A stretch of DNA of 64,000 nt from an uncultured Blautia sp. (GTDB lineage Bacteria; Bacillota; Clostridia; Lachnospirales; Lachnospiraceae): positions 1 to 64,000 of the forward strand of contig CATXEA010000011.1 in NCBI GenBank assembly GCA_958367245.1, read 5' to 3'. A program made the position numbers and the translations under genes. The stretch's first letter is position 1. Every line of letters begins with the position of its first letter. Positions 35,047 through 44,270 of this stretch are shown in pieces. Under the pieces are notes generated by a model. The model was not told the DNA's origin and did no database searches. It saw nothing but the letters and a program-made list of their open reading frames with translations.

Positions 35047-36309
35047 ATGACTACACAGGAAAGATATCAGGCTGCGAAAGAGGCATATGCGGCAATTGGT
35101 GTTGATACAGACAAAGCGATAGAGACTTTAAAAAGGGTTCCGGTTTCCATGCATTGCTGGCAGGGAGACGATGTAATCGGATTTGACCATGACGGTCCTC
35201 TTACAGGAGGAATACAGACAACAGGTAATTACCCGGGCAAAGCAAGAACACCGGAAGAGCTTCTTGCAGATATGGAAAAAGTATTTACCCTTGTTCCGGG
35301 ACAGAAAAAAGTAAATGTCCATGCCTGCTATGCGATTTTTGAAGACGGAGAATTCGTTGACAGAGATAAAATTGAGCCGAAACATTTCAAAAAATGGGTA
35401 GAGCTTGCAAAGAAACACCACATGGGACTTGATTTTAACCCGACCTTCTTCTCACATCCAAAGGTAAAGGACGGGCTTACCCTTTCCAGTCCTGATGAGG
35501 AGACAAGAAGATTCTGGATTGAACACGGCAAAGCCTGTATCCGCATTTCCAGATATTTTGCAGAAGAAACAGGAGTTCCCTGTGTTATGAATATCTGGAC
35601 AGGAGACGGATTTAAAGACGTTCCGGCAGACAGAATGGGACCGAGAATGCGCTATAAAGAGGCGATTGAAGAGATTCTTTCCGAGCCTTACGATTTCAAT
35701 ATGGTGAAGCCGTGTGTGGAATCCAAGGTATTCGGCATTGGTGTGGAAGCCTATACAGTAGGAAGCGCAGAGTTTGCGTTAAGCTTTGCTGCAGAGCATA
35801 AAGATAAATGCCTTCCGCTTATGGACAACGGTCATTATCATCCTACAGAGGTTGTTTCTGATAAGATTCCGGCTCTTTTGTGCTTTTTCCCGGAACTTGC
35901 CCTTCATGTGACACGCGCCATCCGCTGGGATTCCGACCACAGCGTACTTTTTGATGACGAGACAAGAGAGATTGCAAAGGAAATTGTGAGAAATGACGCT
36001 CTCAACCGCGTATATATCGCAATGGACTATTTCGATGCAAGTATTAACAGAATCTCCGCATGGACAGTAGGTATGAGAAGTATGCAGAAAGCGCTTCTTA
36101 ACGCACTTCTTACTCCGAATGCACAGTTAAAAGAGCTTCAGGATACAAACAGACTTACCGAGCTGATGGTAAGACAGGACGAAATGAAGACTATGCCGTT
36201 TGGAGACGTTTGGCAGGCATACTGCGAGAGCTGCGGCGTACCCGGCGACAGAGTATGGTTCGATGAAATCGTGAAATACGAAGAAGAGGTTCTTTCTAAG
36301 AGAGTTTAA
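35047..36309 (+). CDS. rhaA: L-rhamnose isomerase
   Basis: A 420-residue Mn-dependent isomerase turning L-rhamnose into L-rhamnulose. The N-terminal VPVSMHCWQGDDVIGF, the MGLDFNPTFFSHP segment near residue 125, LPLMDNGHYHPTE near 258 and AIRWDSDHSVLFDDET near 295 carry the conserved metal and substrate residues. The length is normal for RhaA. It has AAGGAGG upstream and its own promoter. The product feeds rhaB and then the microcompartment aldolase. Confidence 0.95.
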   Translation: MTTQERYQAAKEAYAAIGVDTDKAIETLKRVPVSMHCWQGDDVIGFDHDGPLTGGIQTTGNYPGKARTPEELLADMEKVFTLVPGQKKVNVHACYAIFEDGEFVDRDKIEPKHFKKWVELAKKHHMGLDFNPTFFSHPKVKDGLTLSSPDEETRRFWIEHGKACIRISRYFAEETGVPCVMNIWTGDGFKDVPADRMGPRMRYKEAIEEILSEPYDFNMVKPCVESKVFGIGVEAYTVGSAEFALSFAAEHKDKCLPLMDNGHYHPTEVVSDKIPALLCFFPELALHVTRAIRWDSDHSVLFDDETREIAKEIVRNDALNRVYIAMDYFDASINRISAWTVGMRSMQKALLNALLTPNAQLKELQDTNRLTELMVRQDEMKTMPFGDVWQAYCESCGVPGDRVWFDEIVKYEEEVLSKRV

Positions 36310-36402
36310 ACGCCGGAGCATTTCTGAATTTTGAAGTACCGAAAAGTATGCTCCTGAAAAAGAATATAGTTCCCAATTTTTTTTCCATCATATATAAGAA
36401 GA

Positions 36403-36441
36403 AGCTGTGTTCTGCCGTAAAGGCAGGGCGCGGCTTTTTTT
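36403..36441 (+). terminator. Terminator after rhaA
   Basis: AGCTGTGTTCTGCC pairs with GGCAGGGCGCGGCT through several G-U pairs, followed by seven T. No gene lies between rhaA and the two-component genes. Confidence 0.75.
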
Positions 36442-36460
36442 GCATGAAAAAAAGAGGACA

Positions 36461-36503
36461 GTTACAAAGCCGTTACAACATGGGAGGCAGGATGGTGTAA
36501 AAT
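36461..36503 (+). promoter_or_regulatory. GTTACA direct repeat and promoter of the two-component genes
   Basis: GTTACA at 36461-36466 and 36472-36477 (11-bp period, one helical turn) precede a TAAAAT -10 box at 36498-36503. Eleven-bp direct repeats are the usual site for OmpR/PhoB-type regulators. The same pair occurs at 38707, so the regulator likely controls itself. Confidence 0.6.
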
Positions 36504-36575
36504 AAAGGCAGACTATGGATAAAATTTTAAATTTCCAGAGGGAAGATAACAGATACAAATGAGGGAGAGGAAAAA

Positions 36576-37241
36576 ATGAACGTAAGAATTCTTGTAATTG
36601 AAGATGAAGAAGCAATCAACGATTTAATATGTATGAATCTCGAGGTGGCAGGATATCAGCCAGTCCCTTTTCTGGATGGAGAGGAAGTGAGCAAAAGCCT
36701 GACAGAAGACAGCAATTATGCCTGCGCGCTGGTGGATGTGATGCTTCCCGGAAAAAACGGGTTTGAACTGCTTCCTGAATTGAAGAATCAGGGAATTCCC
36801 GTGATATTTCTCACAGCCAAAGGAGCTGTTCAGGATAAGGTCAGAGGTCTGAAGGAAGGGGCGGAGGATTATATTGTGAAGCCCTTTGAAATGCTGGAAC
36901 TGATGGTGCGTATCGAAAAAGTTCTGGAACGTCACGGAGCCTGCGACCATGTGATGAAAATTCTTGATGTGGAAATTGATACAGAGAAACGGCTGGTCAC
37001 CAAAGCGGGAGAAGAGATTTATCTTAAACCAATGGAATATGAATGTCTCCTGATGTTTGCCCGCCACAAAAACAAGGCGCTTACCAGAAAGCAGATTCTG
37101 GGGGCTTTATGGGGAATGGAGTTTGACGGGGAGACAAGGACAGTGGATGCCCATGTGGGAAGAATCCGCAAGAAGCTTGACTGGGGAAATGTAATCCGGA
37201 CGATACCAACGGTGGGATACAGACTGGAGGTGGATGAGTGA
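36576..37241 (+). CDS. OmpR-family response regulator
   Basis: A 221-residue regulator. The receiver domain has acidic EDEE near residue 10, phospho-acceptor Asp54 in ALVDVMLPGKNG, and Lys in DYIVKPFE. The C-terminal winged helix has LKPMEYECLLMFARHKNKAL and TVDAHVGRIRKKLDW. The stop overlaps the GTG start of the kinase gene by 4 bases. Direct GTTACA repeats before its own promoter suggest autoregulation. Confidence 0.93.
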   Translation: MNVRILVIEDEEAINDLICMNLEVAGYQPVPFLDGEEVSKSLTEDSNYACALVDVMLPGKNGFELLPELKNQGIPVIFLTAKGAVQDKVRGLKEGAEDYIVKPFEMLELMVRIEKVLERHGACDHVMKILDVEIDTEKRLVTKAGEEIYLKPMEYECLLMFARHKNKALTRKQILGALWGMEFDGETRTVDAHVGRIRKKLDWGNVIRTIPTVGYRLEVDE

Positions 37242-38644
37242 GGCTGTTTCGCAGAATTTTTATCCAGGTTATGCTTGGAATCCTTCTGGTATCTCAGGTG
37301 ACGCTGGGCTACACACTCTGGGAATCACGGCGTCAGACACTGGAGGATACAGAGAAATATGAGCAGCAGGTACTCTATAACAGTATGGATAAATTTCGCA
37401 GGAATCTGGAGACGTCAGGTTATACGGACAAATATGGGACAGATGCAGAGAAACAGCATCTGGGAGCAATATATTCCTTTCGAAATGTTTTTGGGAGCAA
37501 GGCGGCTCTTTATCTGCCGCAGGAGAACAGGGAGCTTTACAACAGCAGTCCTTATGAATTTGACTACAAAAAGATTTCAGAGCATCTGTTATACGGAGGA
37601 GCCTGGGCAACAGAAGCGGAAGGTCGTCACCTGCTTTTGTTTAAAGAATGGAAAAACATTAATGAAACCAACTACGGTGTTATCTACTGTGTAGACGTAT
37701 CTGGTATTTATCAGAGGACGGAACGTCTTTATCTGAAGGGGCTTACAATGACACTGGGGCTTCTTCTGCTTGTGGGAGCGCTTCTGTACTGGGGAATTTA
37801 CCGCAGCATCCGGCCCCTTGTTGCCTTGAAAAAAGCGGCGTCCGATATAGCAGGAGGCAATTACGGCGCTCTGGTTCCGGTGAAAGGGAAGGATGAGATA
37901 GCTCTTCTTGGCGAAAGCTTTAATCATATGTCGTCAGAAATAGAATCCCGGATTGAAGAGCTGAAACAGATAAACCGCGCTCAGAGAAGACTCATCGGAA
38001 GTCTTGCCCATGAATTAAAAACGCCTATGACAGCTATTATCGGCTATGCAGATACCCTCCTCACAGTGCGCCTCAGTGAGGAGAGAAGAGAAAAGGCTCT
38101 TACTTATATTGAAAAAGAATGCCGCCGCCTTTCGCGGCTTTCTGTAAAAATGCTGGAGCTTACCGGGCTTTATGAAGAAGGCGGACAAAATCTGGAGAGA
38201 AAGCCCTATCCTGTGTCAGAGCTTCTGGAAACAGTGGAGCATTTGGTGAAATTTAAGCTGGAGGAAAAAAATGCAGTAATGGAGGTATCCTGTGAGCCGT
38301 CAGACCTTATGCGGGATATGGACGTGGATACGATGACAAGTCTTCTTCTGAATCTGGTGGATAACGCCTGCAAAGCGTTGAAGGAAGGTGGAAAAATCCT
38401 TCTTCATGCAGACGAAACAGGTATCTTTGTGGAGGATAACGGAAAAGGAATTCCCAAAGAGGAGCTGGAGCGTGTGACGGAGGCATTTTATATGGTGGAC
38501 AAATCAAGAGCCAGAAGTGCGGGAAGCGTAGGTCTGGGACTTGCTCTGTGCAAGGAGATAGCAGAGCTTCACGGAGGGAAGCTTGTACTGGAAAGTGAAG
38601 AAGGAATGGGGACAAGAGTGATTGTCGCCTGGGAAAATGCCTGA
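37238..38644 (+). CDS. Sensor histidine kinase, EnvZ/PhoR-like
   Basis: A 468-residue kinase with a GTG start coupled to the regulator. Helices lie near residues 6-24 and 168-190, flanking an extracellular domain of about 140 residues. Then come a HAMP region (IRPLVALKKAASDIAGGNY), HisKA with His258 in SLAHELKTPMTAI, and a HATPase domain with LVDNACKAL, DNGKGIP and GSVGLGLALC. The signal is unknown. The genes it likely controls start at 38804. Confidence 0.93.
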   Translation: MRLFRRIFIQVMLGILLVSQVTLGYTLWESRRQTLEDTEKYEQQVLYNSMDKFRRNLETSGYTDKYGTDAEKQHLGAIYSFRNVFGSKAALYLPQENRELYNSSPYEFDYKKISEHLLYGGAWATEAEGRHLLLFKEWKNINETNYGVIYCVDVSGIYQRTERLYLKGLTMTLGLLLLVGALLYWGIYRSIRPLVALKKAASDIAGGNYGALVPVKGKDEIALLGESFNHMSSEIESRIEELKQINRAQRRLIGSLAHELKTPMTAIIGYADTLLTVRLSEERREKALTYIEKECRRLSRLSVKMLELTGLYEEGGQNLERKPYPVSELLETVEHLVKFKLEEKNAVMEVSCEPSDLMRDMDVDTMTSLLLNLVDNACKALKEGGKILLHADETGIFVEDNGKGIPKEELERVTEAFYMVDKSRARSAGSVGLGLALCKEIAELHGGKLVLESEEGMGTRVIVAWENA

Positions 38645-38667
38645 ACCCTGTGCGTTCAGGCATTTTT
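38639..38667 (+). terminator. Terminator overlapping the kinase stop
   Basis: GCCTGAAC pairs with GTTCAGGC over a 7-base loop, followed by ATTTTT. The stop codon lies inside the stem. This makes the downstream operon a separate transcription unit. Confidence 0.75.
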
Positions 38668-38706
38668 GGCGCGTAAAACGGACTTATCTGATTTAACTCG
38701 GAGGCA

Positions 38707-38761
38707 GTTACATTCCGGTTACATTTCGGGGAATATCCGGTGCGCTGTTCGGTGGTAGAAT
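38707..38761 (+). promoter_or_regulatory. GTTACA direct repeat and promoter of the envelope ABC operon
   Basis: GTTACA at 38707-38712 and 38718-38723 (11-bp period) with a TAGAAT -10 box at 38756-38761. After the -10 box both this promoter and the one at 36498 continue with AAAGGCAGA. The repeat lies one helical turn farther from the -10 than in the regulator promoter. Confidence 0.6.
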
Positions 38762-38803
38762 AAAGGCAGAAAAAAGATAGAAAAAGCAGAGGAGATTTTG
38801 ATT

Positions 38804-40357
38804 ATGAAAAAAAGAATCGTTTCATTGTTGCTTTGTGTTTTCCTCGGAACGGGAACTCTGGCGGGCTGCGCGGAAACCCCAAAAGATTCACTGGTGAAAA
38901 TGAAAGGAAAATCCAGCGAAAAGAATTATGAGGAAGCTGCCGATACAGAAGAAAATACAGAAGAAGAGAAAAAGCAGGAAAATAAAGAAGATCATAAAAA
39001 TCAGGACGGGAACGTATCCGGCATCCGTAAGACTGTGAATGCTCCGGAAACCGTTAAAAGTGAAGTGGCCGACGAAACCGGAAAGATTAAGATTCTTACA
39101 GATGCAAAGGTGGAAATCCCAAATGCAGACAAGGCGTCGGCTATTCAGGTAAGCCAGCACGAATTTAATCAGGAAATGATGGATAAGATTACAAGCGCCT
39201 TTTTTCCGGGTGCAAAAATTTATTCCGACAAGAGCTATTATCAGGAGTCAAAAGAGGAGCTTATGAAGAAACTTACGGAGATGAAGGGGTATCTGGCAGA
39301 AGGAAACCTCGATCCGTATGAAAAAGGAACAGATGAAAATGGAAATCTCATCTTTGACATCAACAGATACATAGAAGAACTGGAAAGCGCATATGAGAGC
39401 GCTCCGGAAACACGCGTTCTGGAAGAAGTGAAGCCGGCTTTTGGAGCAGTGGAAGAATGGGACACTGAAGATTATTTTGGCTCTCATGTGAAAACTGCTG
39501 ATGGAAAGATGTACGCATATCAATTTAAACGCTATAATTCTATGCCTATGGAGGTTTCTATCGAAAGAGCTTATGAGGAACTGGAAGAGAAAAAACAATA
39601 TTCATACTGGTATGAGTACAATGTAGATGATCCGGAGGCAGTAACAGTGGATGAGATGAAAGAGAAAGGAATGATGAGCCTTGAGGATGCACAGGCCATT
39701 GCTCAGGAAAAGGCAGAGCTTCTGGATATTCCGGATATGGAAATGACGGAATGGGAATATGCGGCTTTGGTGTCGGAAAGCAGTATTTCGGAAGAAGAGA
39801 CGGCAAGAGAAATTATGGATTACGGATATGTGTTCCATTATACAAGAAAACTGGGAAATATCCCCATTACTTACACTATGGATTGGGGTGGAGCTCTTGA
39901 GGATATGGACAGTGATATGGAGACCTGGGGATATGAGGTTCTTAATATTTACGTAGGCTCTGACGGAATCGGTAAGGTGGAGTTTAACAATCTCTATGAC
40001 ATTGGAGAGACAAAAACACAGCAGGTAAATCTGAAATCCTTTGATGAGATTATGGATATTTATGAAAAAATGATGTTGATTCAGAATGCAAATATGGGGG
40101 AAGATCTGAAAAGTGAAGTGTTTCATATTGACAGAATTACATTTGGGTACAGCCGGATTTATGAGCCTTCCACAGACAGCACAAGTGGGATTCTTGTACC
40201 TGTATGGGATTTTTTCGGAACCCGTACAATGGAATATATAGAGGAAGTGCAGGCTGAAGGTGCTCCGGCAAAGGAAACAAGCGGCATGAAATACCAGAGC
40301 TATCTTACCATCAATGCCATTGACGGCAGCGTGATTGACCGGGGGCTTGGATATTAA
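38804..40357 (+). CDS. Lipoprotein A of the envelope ABC operon
   Basis: A 517-residue lipoprotein: a signal peptide with lipobox LAGC, then LVKMKGK and a highly charged Glu/Lys linker, then a large extracellular domain without membrane helices. Paralogous to the lipoprotein at 41300 over its length; both share YEPSTDS near the end and close with LTINAIDGSVI. I suspect a DUF6034-type family but cannot confirm it. The function is unknown. Start at ATG 38804 with GAGGAG upstream. It is the first gene after the GTTACA promoter. Confidence 0.85.
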   Translation: MKKRIVSLLLCVFLGTGTLAGCAETPKDSLVKMKGKSSEKNYEEAADTEENTEEEKKQENKEDHKNQDGNVSGIRKTVNAPETVKSEVADETGKIKILTDAKVEIPNADKASAIQVSQHEFNQEMMDKITSAFFPGAKIYSDKSYYQESKEELMKKLTEMKGYLAEGNLDPYEKGTDENGNLIFDINRYIEELESAYESAPETRVLEEVKPAFGAVEEWDTEDYFGSHVKTADGKMYAYQFKRYNSMPMEVSIERAYEELEEKKQYSYWYEYNVDDPEAVTVDEMKEKGMMSLEDAQAIAQEKAELLDIPDMEMTEWEYAALVSESSISEEETAREIMDYGYVFHYTRKLGNIPITYTMDWGGALEDMDSDMETWGYEVLNIYVGSDGIGKVEFNNLYDIGETKTQQVNLKSFDEIMDIYEKMMLIQNANMGEDLKSEVFHIDRITFGYSRIYEPSTDSTSGILVPVWDFFGTRTMEYIEEVQAEGAPAKETSGMKYQSYLTINAIDGSVIDRGLGY

Positions 40358-40372
40358 AGAACAGAAGGACAG

Positions 40373-41272
40373 GTGAGAGAAGTGGGCGGGATTTTTTCGG
40401 TAATTCGTTTTAATTTTCTGGGATTCTGGCGTAAACCCAAGGTAATCCTTACCTTCCTTCTGGGATTTGTTCTTTGCTTTCTTCTGAGCGGAAGAGTGAT
40501 TCCTGTAATAGAAACTTATAAATCTCCGGTACAGGTGACGGAACCCTTTTTGTGGACTTTTGGAGACGCCACGGCGATTTTGCTGAGCGCAGTTCTTCTG
40601 CTCCTTTTGTTTTCGGATCTGCCCTGTTTAAGCGCGATAACGCCTTATTACCTGTACCGTACCACAAAGAGGAAATGGCTGATAGGACAGCTTGTCTATG
40701 TGTTGGTGGTATCTGCGCTTTATGTGATGTTTATGATGGTATCCACTATGGTTCTGTGCATGGAGAATGCTTATCCGGGGAATGTGTGGAGCGATACGGC
40801 GGCAAGGCTTGCTTATTCGAAACTGGGGGAGGAATTAAGCGTACCTTCGACTGTGAAGGTGATGGAAGGAATTCTCCCTTACGGATGTACCTTTGGGGTA
40901 GTATTGCTTTTATTTCTTTTTTGTCTGACGCTCAGTCTCGTTATTCTGGCAGGGAATCTGCTGCCGGGGAAGGGAAAGGGGCTTCTGGCAGGAATGCTGT
41001 TCTGTCTTTACGGATTTCTCCTTGACCCCAGAGTTCTCAGGGTGCTTCTGGGATATGAGGAATATGAAATGTATAAGGTAAATGTTCTCATAGGGTGGAT
41101 AAGCCCCCTGAGTCATGCGGCATATGCCAGACATAATTTCGGTTACGATAAGCTTCCCACAGTGGGGCAGTCCTGCCTTGTTTTTACAGGGCTGATTCTC
41201 GGGCTGGGACTGCTGTGCGGATGGCTGATAAAAAAATATCATTTTGGATTTCTTGGAGGAGCCAATGAATAA
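40373..41272 (+). CDS. ABC-type membrane protein 1
   Basis: A 299-residue integral membrane protein with about six helices, for example VILTFLLGFVLCFLLSGRVI near residue 24, ILLSAVLLLLLFSDL near 70, and the C-terminal LVFTGLILGLGLLCGWLIKK. It has no catalytic motif. With the protein at 42869 and the ATPase at 43578 it is likely one half of an ABC exporter or a lipoprotein-linked complex. The start codon is GTG; a second GTG at 40382 is possible. Confidence 0.75.
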   Translation: MREVGGIFSVIRFNFLGFWRKPKVILTFLLGFVLCFLLSGRVIPVIETYKSPVQVTEPFLWTFGDATAILLSAVLLLLLFSDLPCLSAITPYYLYRTTKRKWLIGQLVYVLVVSALYVMFMMVSTMVLCMENAYPGNVWSDTAARLAYSKLGEELSVPSTVKVMEGILPYGCTFGVVLLLFLFCLTLSLVILAGNLLPGKGKGLLAGMLFCLYGFLLDPRVLRVLLGYEEYEMYKVNVLIGWISPLSHAAYARHNFGYDKLPTVGQSCLVFTGLILGLGLLCGWLIKKYHFGFLGGANE

Positions 41273-41299
41273 ATATCAGGGGAAAGGAAGGACAAAAAT

Positions 41300-42841
41300 A
41301 TGAAAAAACAGGCTGTGATTTTGACAGGGAGTATATTTCTGGCAGCAGGCATTTTGACGGGATGTGCCCGGACACCAGAGGAATCACTTGTAAAAATGAA
41401 AGGAAAAGAAGCTGAAAAAAATTACGAGGAGGCTGATAAAAAAGGGGACTCAGACGGAGAAAAAAAGGGGAAGACCATCAGAGAAATCGTAGGGGCGCCA
41501 AAGACATATCAAAGTGAAGAAAAGGACGAGACAGGACTTTTGACCATTCACACAGATGCAGAGATTGAAATTCCGGATGTAGAAAAAGCTTCTGTAATTT
41601 CAGTCAGTCAGCATCCCTTTGACCAGCAGACCATTGATAAGCTGACGGAGATATTTTTCCCGGATGCAAAAATGTATTCAGGAAACACCTGGCACAGAAG
41701 AACGAAACCACAGATTCTGAAAGAGCTGAATCGCTGGAAAGCATATCTGGCAGCAGGGGAACTGGATCCTAATGGATGGGGAAAGGATGAAAACGGAAAT
41801 TATAATGTTGATATTTATCAGACCATAGAAGAGCTGGAAGCAGAATATGAAACTGCGCCGGAAGAGGTTACACCGGAAGAAGTAAAACCTCAGTTCGGGC
41901 TGGAACAGGTGGACTATGAAGGAACAGGCGGCAGTTGGATCAGTGAGGATCAATTTAGCGGAGTGGCGGAAACTACGGAGGGAAAACATTACTCCTATCA
42001 TCTTCAAAAAGGGGATTACAGACCTTTTGAGATGAGTATCCGCGATCTTACGGCAGATGAAAAACTGGATACATCCATGTATATAGGCTGGGAGGAATAC
42101 AGCAGGTGCGGAGAAGGAAATCACATCAAAGACTTTCCGGATGAGGAGGAACTGAAGAAGCGCCAGAAACTGAGCTTTGAGGAAGCGAAAAGAATTTCGG
42201 ATGAAAAAGTGAAGCTTCTGGAAATTCCGAATATGGAGCTGACTGCCTGGGATTACGGTCTTTACCTGGGGGAAATACCGGGGGAGAAGGAGAATACCAT
42301 TTTTGATGTGGGATATATCTTTCACTATTCCAGAATGATTGATGGGATTCCTGTTACTTATACCTCTGATCCGGGAGGGGAAGCAGAAGATTTGTCGGGC
42401 GATATGCCAACATGGGGATATGAGGAGCTGACGTTCTATATCGGCTCTGACGGTATCAGTCTGGTGGATTTCAACAATTACTATGATGTCAAAGAGACGA
42501 AAACCCAGGAAGTAAAGCTGAAATCCTTTGATGAGATTATAAAGACTTATGAAAAAATGATGCTGATTCAGAATGCACAGTGGACGGAAGATGAAAGGGA
42601 ACAAAGATACGATATTGACAGAATTGTTTTTGGTTATACAAGAATTTACGAGCCATCTACAGACAGCAAGAACGGCATTCTTGTTCCTGCCTGGGATTTC
42701 TTTGGAAGCTATACTGCAAAGAGCACAGAGGAAGAGAAAGCGCAGGGAACAGAAGATTATACAGATAGCTCGAAGAGCAAGAGTTATCTTACCATTAACG
42801 CCATTGACGGAAGCGTGATCAACCGTTCACTGGGGTATTGA
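41300..42841 (+). CDS. Lipoprotein B of the envelope ABC operon
   Basis: A 513-residue lipoprotein with lipobox LTGC, paralogous to the one at 38804. The shared features are LVKMKGKEAEKNYEEA after the lipobox, the alternating acidic extracellular domain, TKTQEVKLKSFDEIIKTYEKM near residue 395, and the closing LTINAIDGSVINRSLGY. The duplication [lipoprotein then membrane protein] occurs twice in this operon, suggesting an old tandem duplication with the two copies forming a heteromeric assembly. The function is unknown. Confidence 0.85.
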   Translation: MKKQAVILTGSIFLAAGILTGCARTPEESLVKMKGKEAEKNYEEADKKGDSDGEKKGKTIREIVGAPKTYQSEEKDETGLLTIHTDAEIEIPDVEKASVISVSQHPFDQQTIDKLTEIFFPDAKMYSGNTWHRRTKPQILKELNRWKAYLAAGELDPNGWGKDENGNYNVDIYQTIEELEAEYETAPEEVTPEEVKPQFGLEQVDYEGTGGSWISEDQFSGVAETTEGKHYSYHLQKGDYRPFEMSIRDLTADEKLDTSMYIGWEEYSRCGEGNHIKDFPDEEELKKRQKLSFEEAKRISDEKVKLLEIPNMELTAWDYGLYLGEIPGEKENTIFDVGYIFHYSRMIDGIPVTYTSDPGGEAEDLSGDMPTWGYEELTFYIGSDGISLVDFNNYYDVKETKTQEVKLKSFDEIIKTYEKMMLIQNAQWTEDEREQRYDIDRIVFGYTRIYEPSTDSKNGILVPAWDFFGSYTAKSTEEEKAQGTEDYTDSSKSKSYLTINAIDGSVINRSLGY

Positions 42842-42868
42842 AACAGATTTGGGAAAGGAGAAAAAAAG

Positions 42869-43600
42869 GTGGAAATCCGAAGACTTTTCAGGGCTAAAAA
42901 TTTCTTTTTGGGTATTGTAATCGCGTCATGCGGATTGTTTTTCGGAGCTTCCTATCCTGATGGAGAAGCGCTGAAAAAGTTACTGGAAGCCGGGCATTTC
43001 CTTGAAATGGAAGCAAAAGCATTTTCCTCCCGTCCCTTTCTCCTTCTTCTTCCCATTGCTGCAGTTCTGCCCTGGAGTGACTCCTTCCTGTTGGAAAAAC
43101 AGGGAGGATTTTTAAAGTCAGCGTTACCCAGAACAGGGCGGCGATACTATGTGGAAAGCAAGGTGTTTACCACCTCGCTGGGCGGTTTTCTGGCAGTTCT
43201 GTTCGCAGGAATATTTGTCTGTTTTGCATTTTTTACAGTGTTTTTTCCCAGAGAGGCGCAGGGGAAAATTGCTGCAGACAGTTTCGTATCTTTACTGTTT
43301 CTCATCCTTCGAAGTTCTCTTCTGGGAGGGATTCTGGCATCCTTTGGAGGAATCTGCGGGGCGCTGGGAAATTCGGTTTATCTGGCTCTTGGACTTCCCT
43401 TTGTCAGTTATTATTTTTGTGTGATTCTTCGGGACCGGTATTTCAAAAAAGCTTTGTGGCTCTATCCGCCCCAGTGGGTGGAGGGCAGCGCCAAATGGGG
43501 AGAAAACGGGCTTGGTTTGTGGCTGTTTCTGCTTCTGTTTCTTGGATTTTTAATGGTAGTACATGGAGGAATTTTATATGAAAAGCTGGAAGACCTGTAA
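42869..43600 (+). CDS. ABC-type membrane protein 2
   Basis: A 243-residue integral membrane protein with about six helices, among them FFLGIVIASCGLFFGASY at the N-terminus, FLAVLFAGIFVCFAFFTVFF near residue 108 and LWLFLLLFLGFLMVVHGGIL near the end. GTG start with AAAGGAG 8 bases upstream. Its end overlaps the ATPase gene start by 23 bases, which ties the two together as membrane and ATPase parts. The cargo is unknown. Confidence 0.78.
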   Translation: MEIRRLFRAKNFFLGIVIASCGLFFGASYPDGEALKKLLEAGHFLEMEAKAFSSRPFLLLLPIAAVLPWSDSFLLEKQGGFLKSALPRTGRRYYVESKVFTTSLGGFLAVLFAGIFVCFAFFTVFFPREAQGKIAADSFVSLLFLILRSSLLGGILASFGGICGALGNSVYLALGLPFVSYYFCVILRDRYFKKALWLYPPQWVEGSAKWGENGLGLWLFLLLFLGFLMVVHGGILYEKLEDL

Positions 43601-44270
43601 GATAAGAGAACAGGATGCAGTTATTGAGGTTTCAAAGGTGACGAAATGCTTTGGAGAAGACCTTGTTCTAAAGGAGGCGAATCTGACTCTTTATTCGGGC
43701 GAGGTTTGCGGAATCGTGGGAAATAACGGTTCCGGAAAAACGGTTCTTATGAAGTGTATCTGCGGTTTTTACCCTGTTACAACAGGGCGGATTCGTGTTC
43801 TGGGGCAGGAGATTGGAAAGGATACAGACTTCCCTTCCAGTCTGGGAGTCATTATTGAATCTCCGGGATTTCTTACAAACATGTCAGGATTTCGAAATCT
43901 GGAAATTCTGGCAGGGATGAAGAAACTCATCTCTGCGGCAGATATCCGTCTTGTTATGAAAAAAGTGGGGCTTAATCCGGATATGAAAAAAGCAGTGGCA
44001 AAGTATTCTCTGGGTATGCGCCAGCGTCTTGGCATAGCGCAGGCGATTATGGAGGACCCAAAGCTTCTCATTCTGGACGAGCCGTTTAATGGTCTTGATA
44101 AACATGGAGTAGAAGAAATCAGGCAGATTCTTCTTGACTTAAAGGACAGAGGAAAGACGATTCTTCTGGCAAGTCACAATGCAGAGGATATCCGGATTCT
44201 GTGCGACAGGGTTTTTGAGATGGACGGCGGAGTGTTGAGCGAAAGAACACAAGGAGGGGAAGAATTATGA
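43578..44270 (+). CDS. ABC transporter ATPase
   Basis: A 230-residue ATPase: Walker A GNNGSGKT near residue 35, signature YSLGMRQRLG near 135, Walker B LLILDEPFNGLD near 157, and H-loop ASHN. The LGMRQR signature is typical of exporters of the BcrA/CcmA/NatA group. I prefer ATG 43578 (GGAGG 7 bases upstream) over 43563. It is the only ATPase in the operon and probably serves both membrane proteins. Confidence 0.93.
   Translation: MKSWKTCKIREQDAVIEVSKVTKCFGEDLVLKEANLTLYSGEVCGIVGNNGSGKTVLMKCICGFYPVTTGRIRVLGQEIGKDTDFPSSLGVIIESPGFLTNMSGFRNLEILAGMKKLISAADIRLVMKKVGLNPDMKKAVAKYSLGMRQRLGIAQAIMEDPKLLILDEPFNGLDKHGVEEIRQILLDLKDRGKTILLASHNAEDIRILCDRVFEMDGGVLSERTQGGEEL

Noticed and set aside
36310..36360. 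GGAGCAT/ATGCTCC inverted repeat as the rhaA terminator
   Set aside because: Short arms, long loop and no T-run; the hairpin at 36403 is a better terminator.
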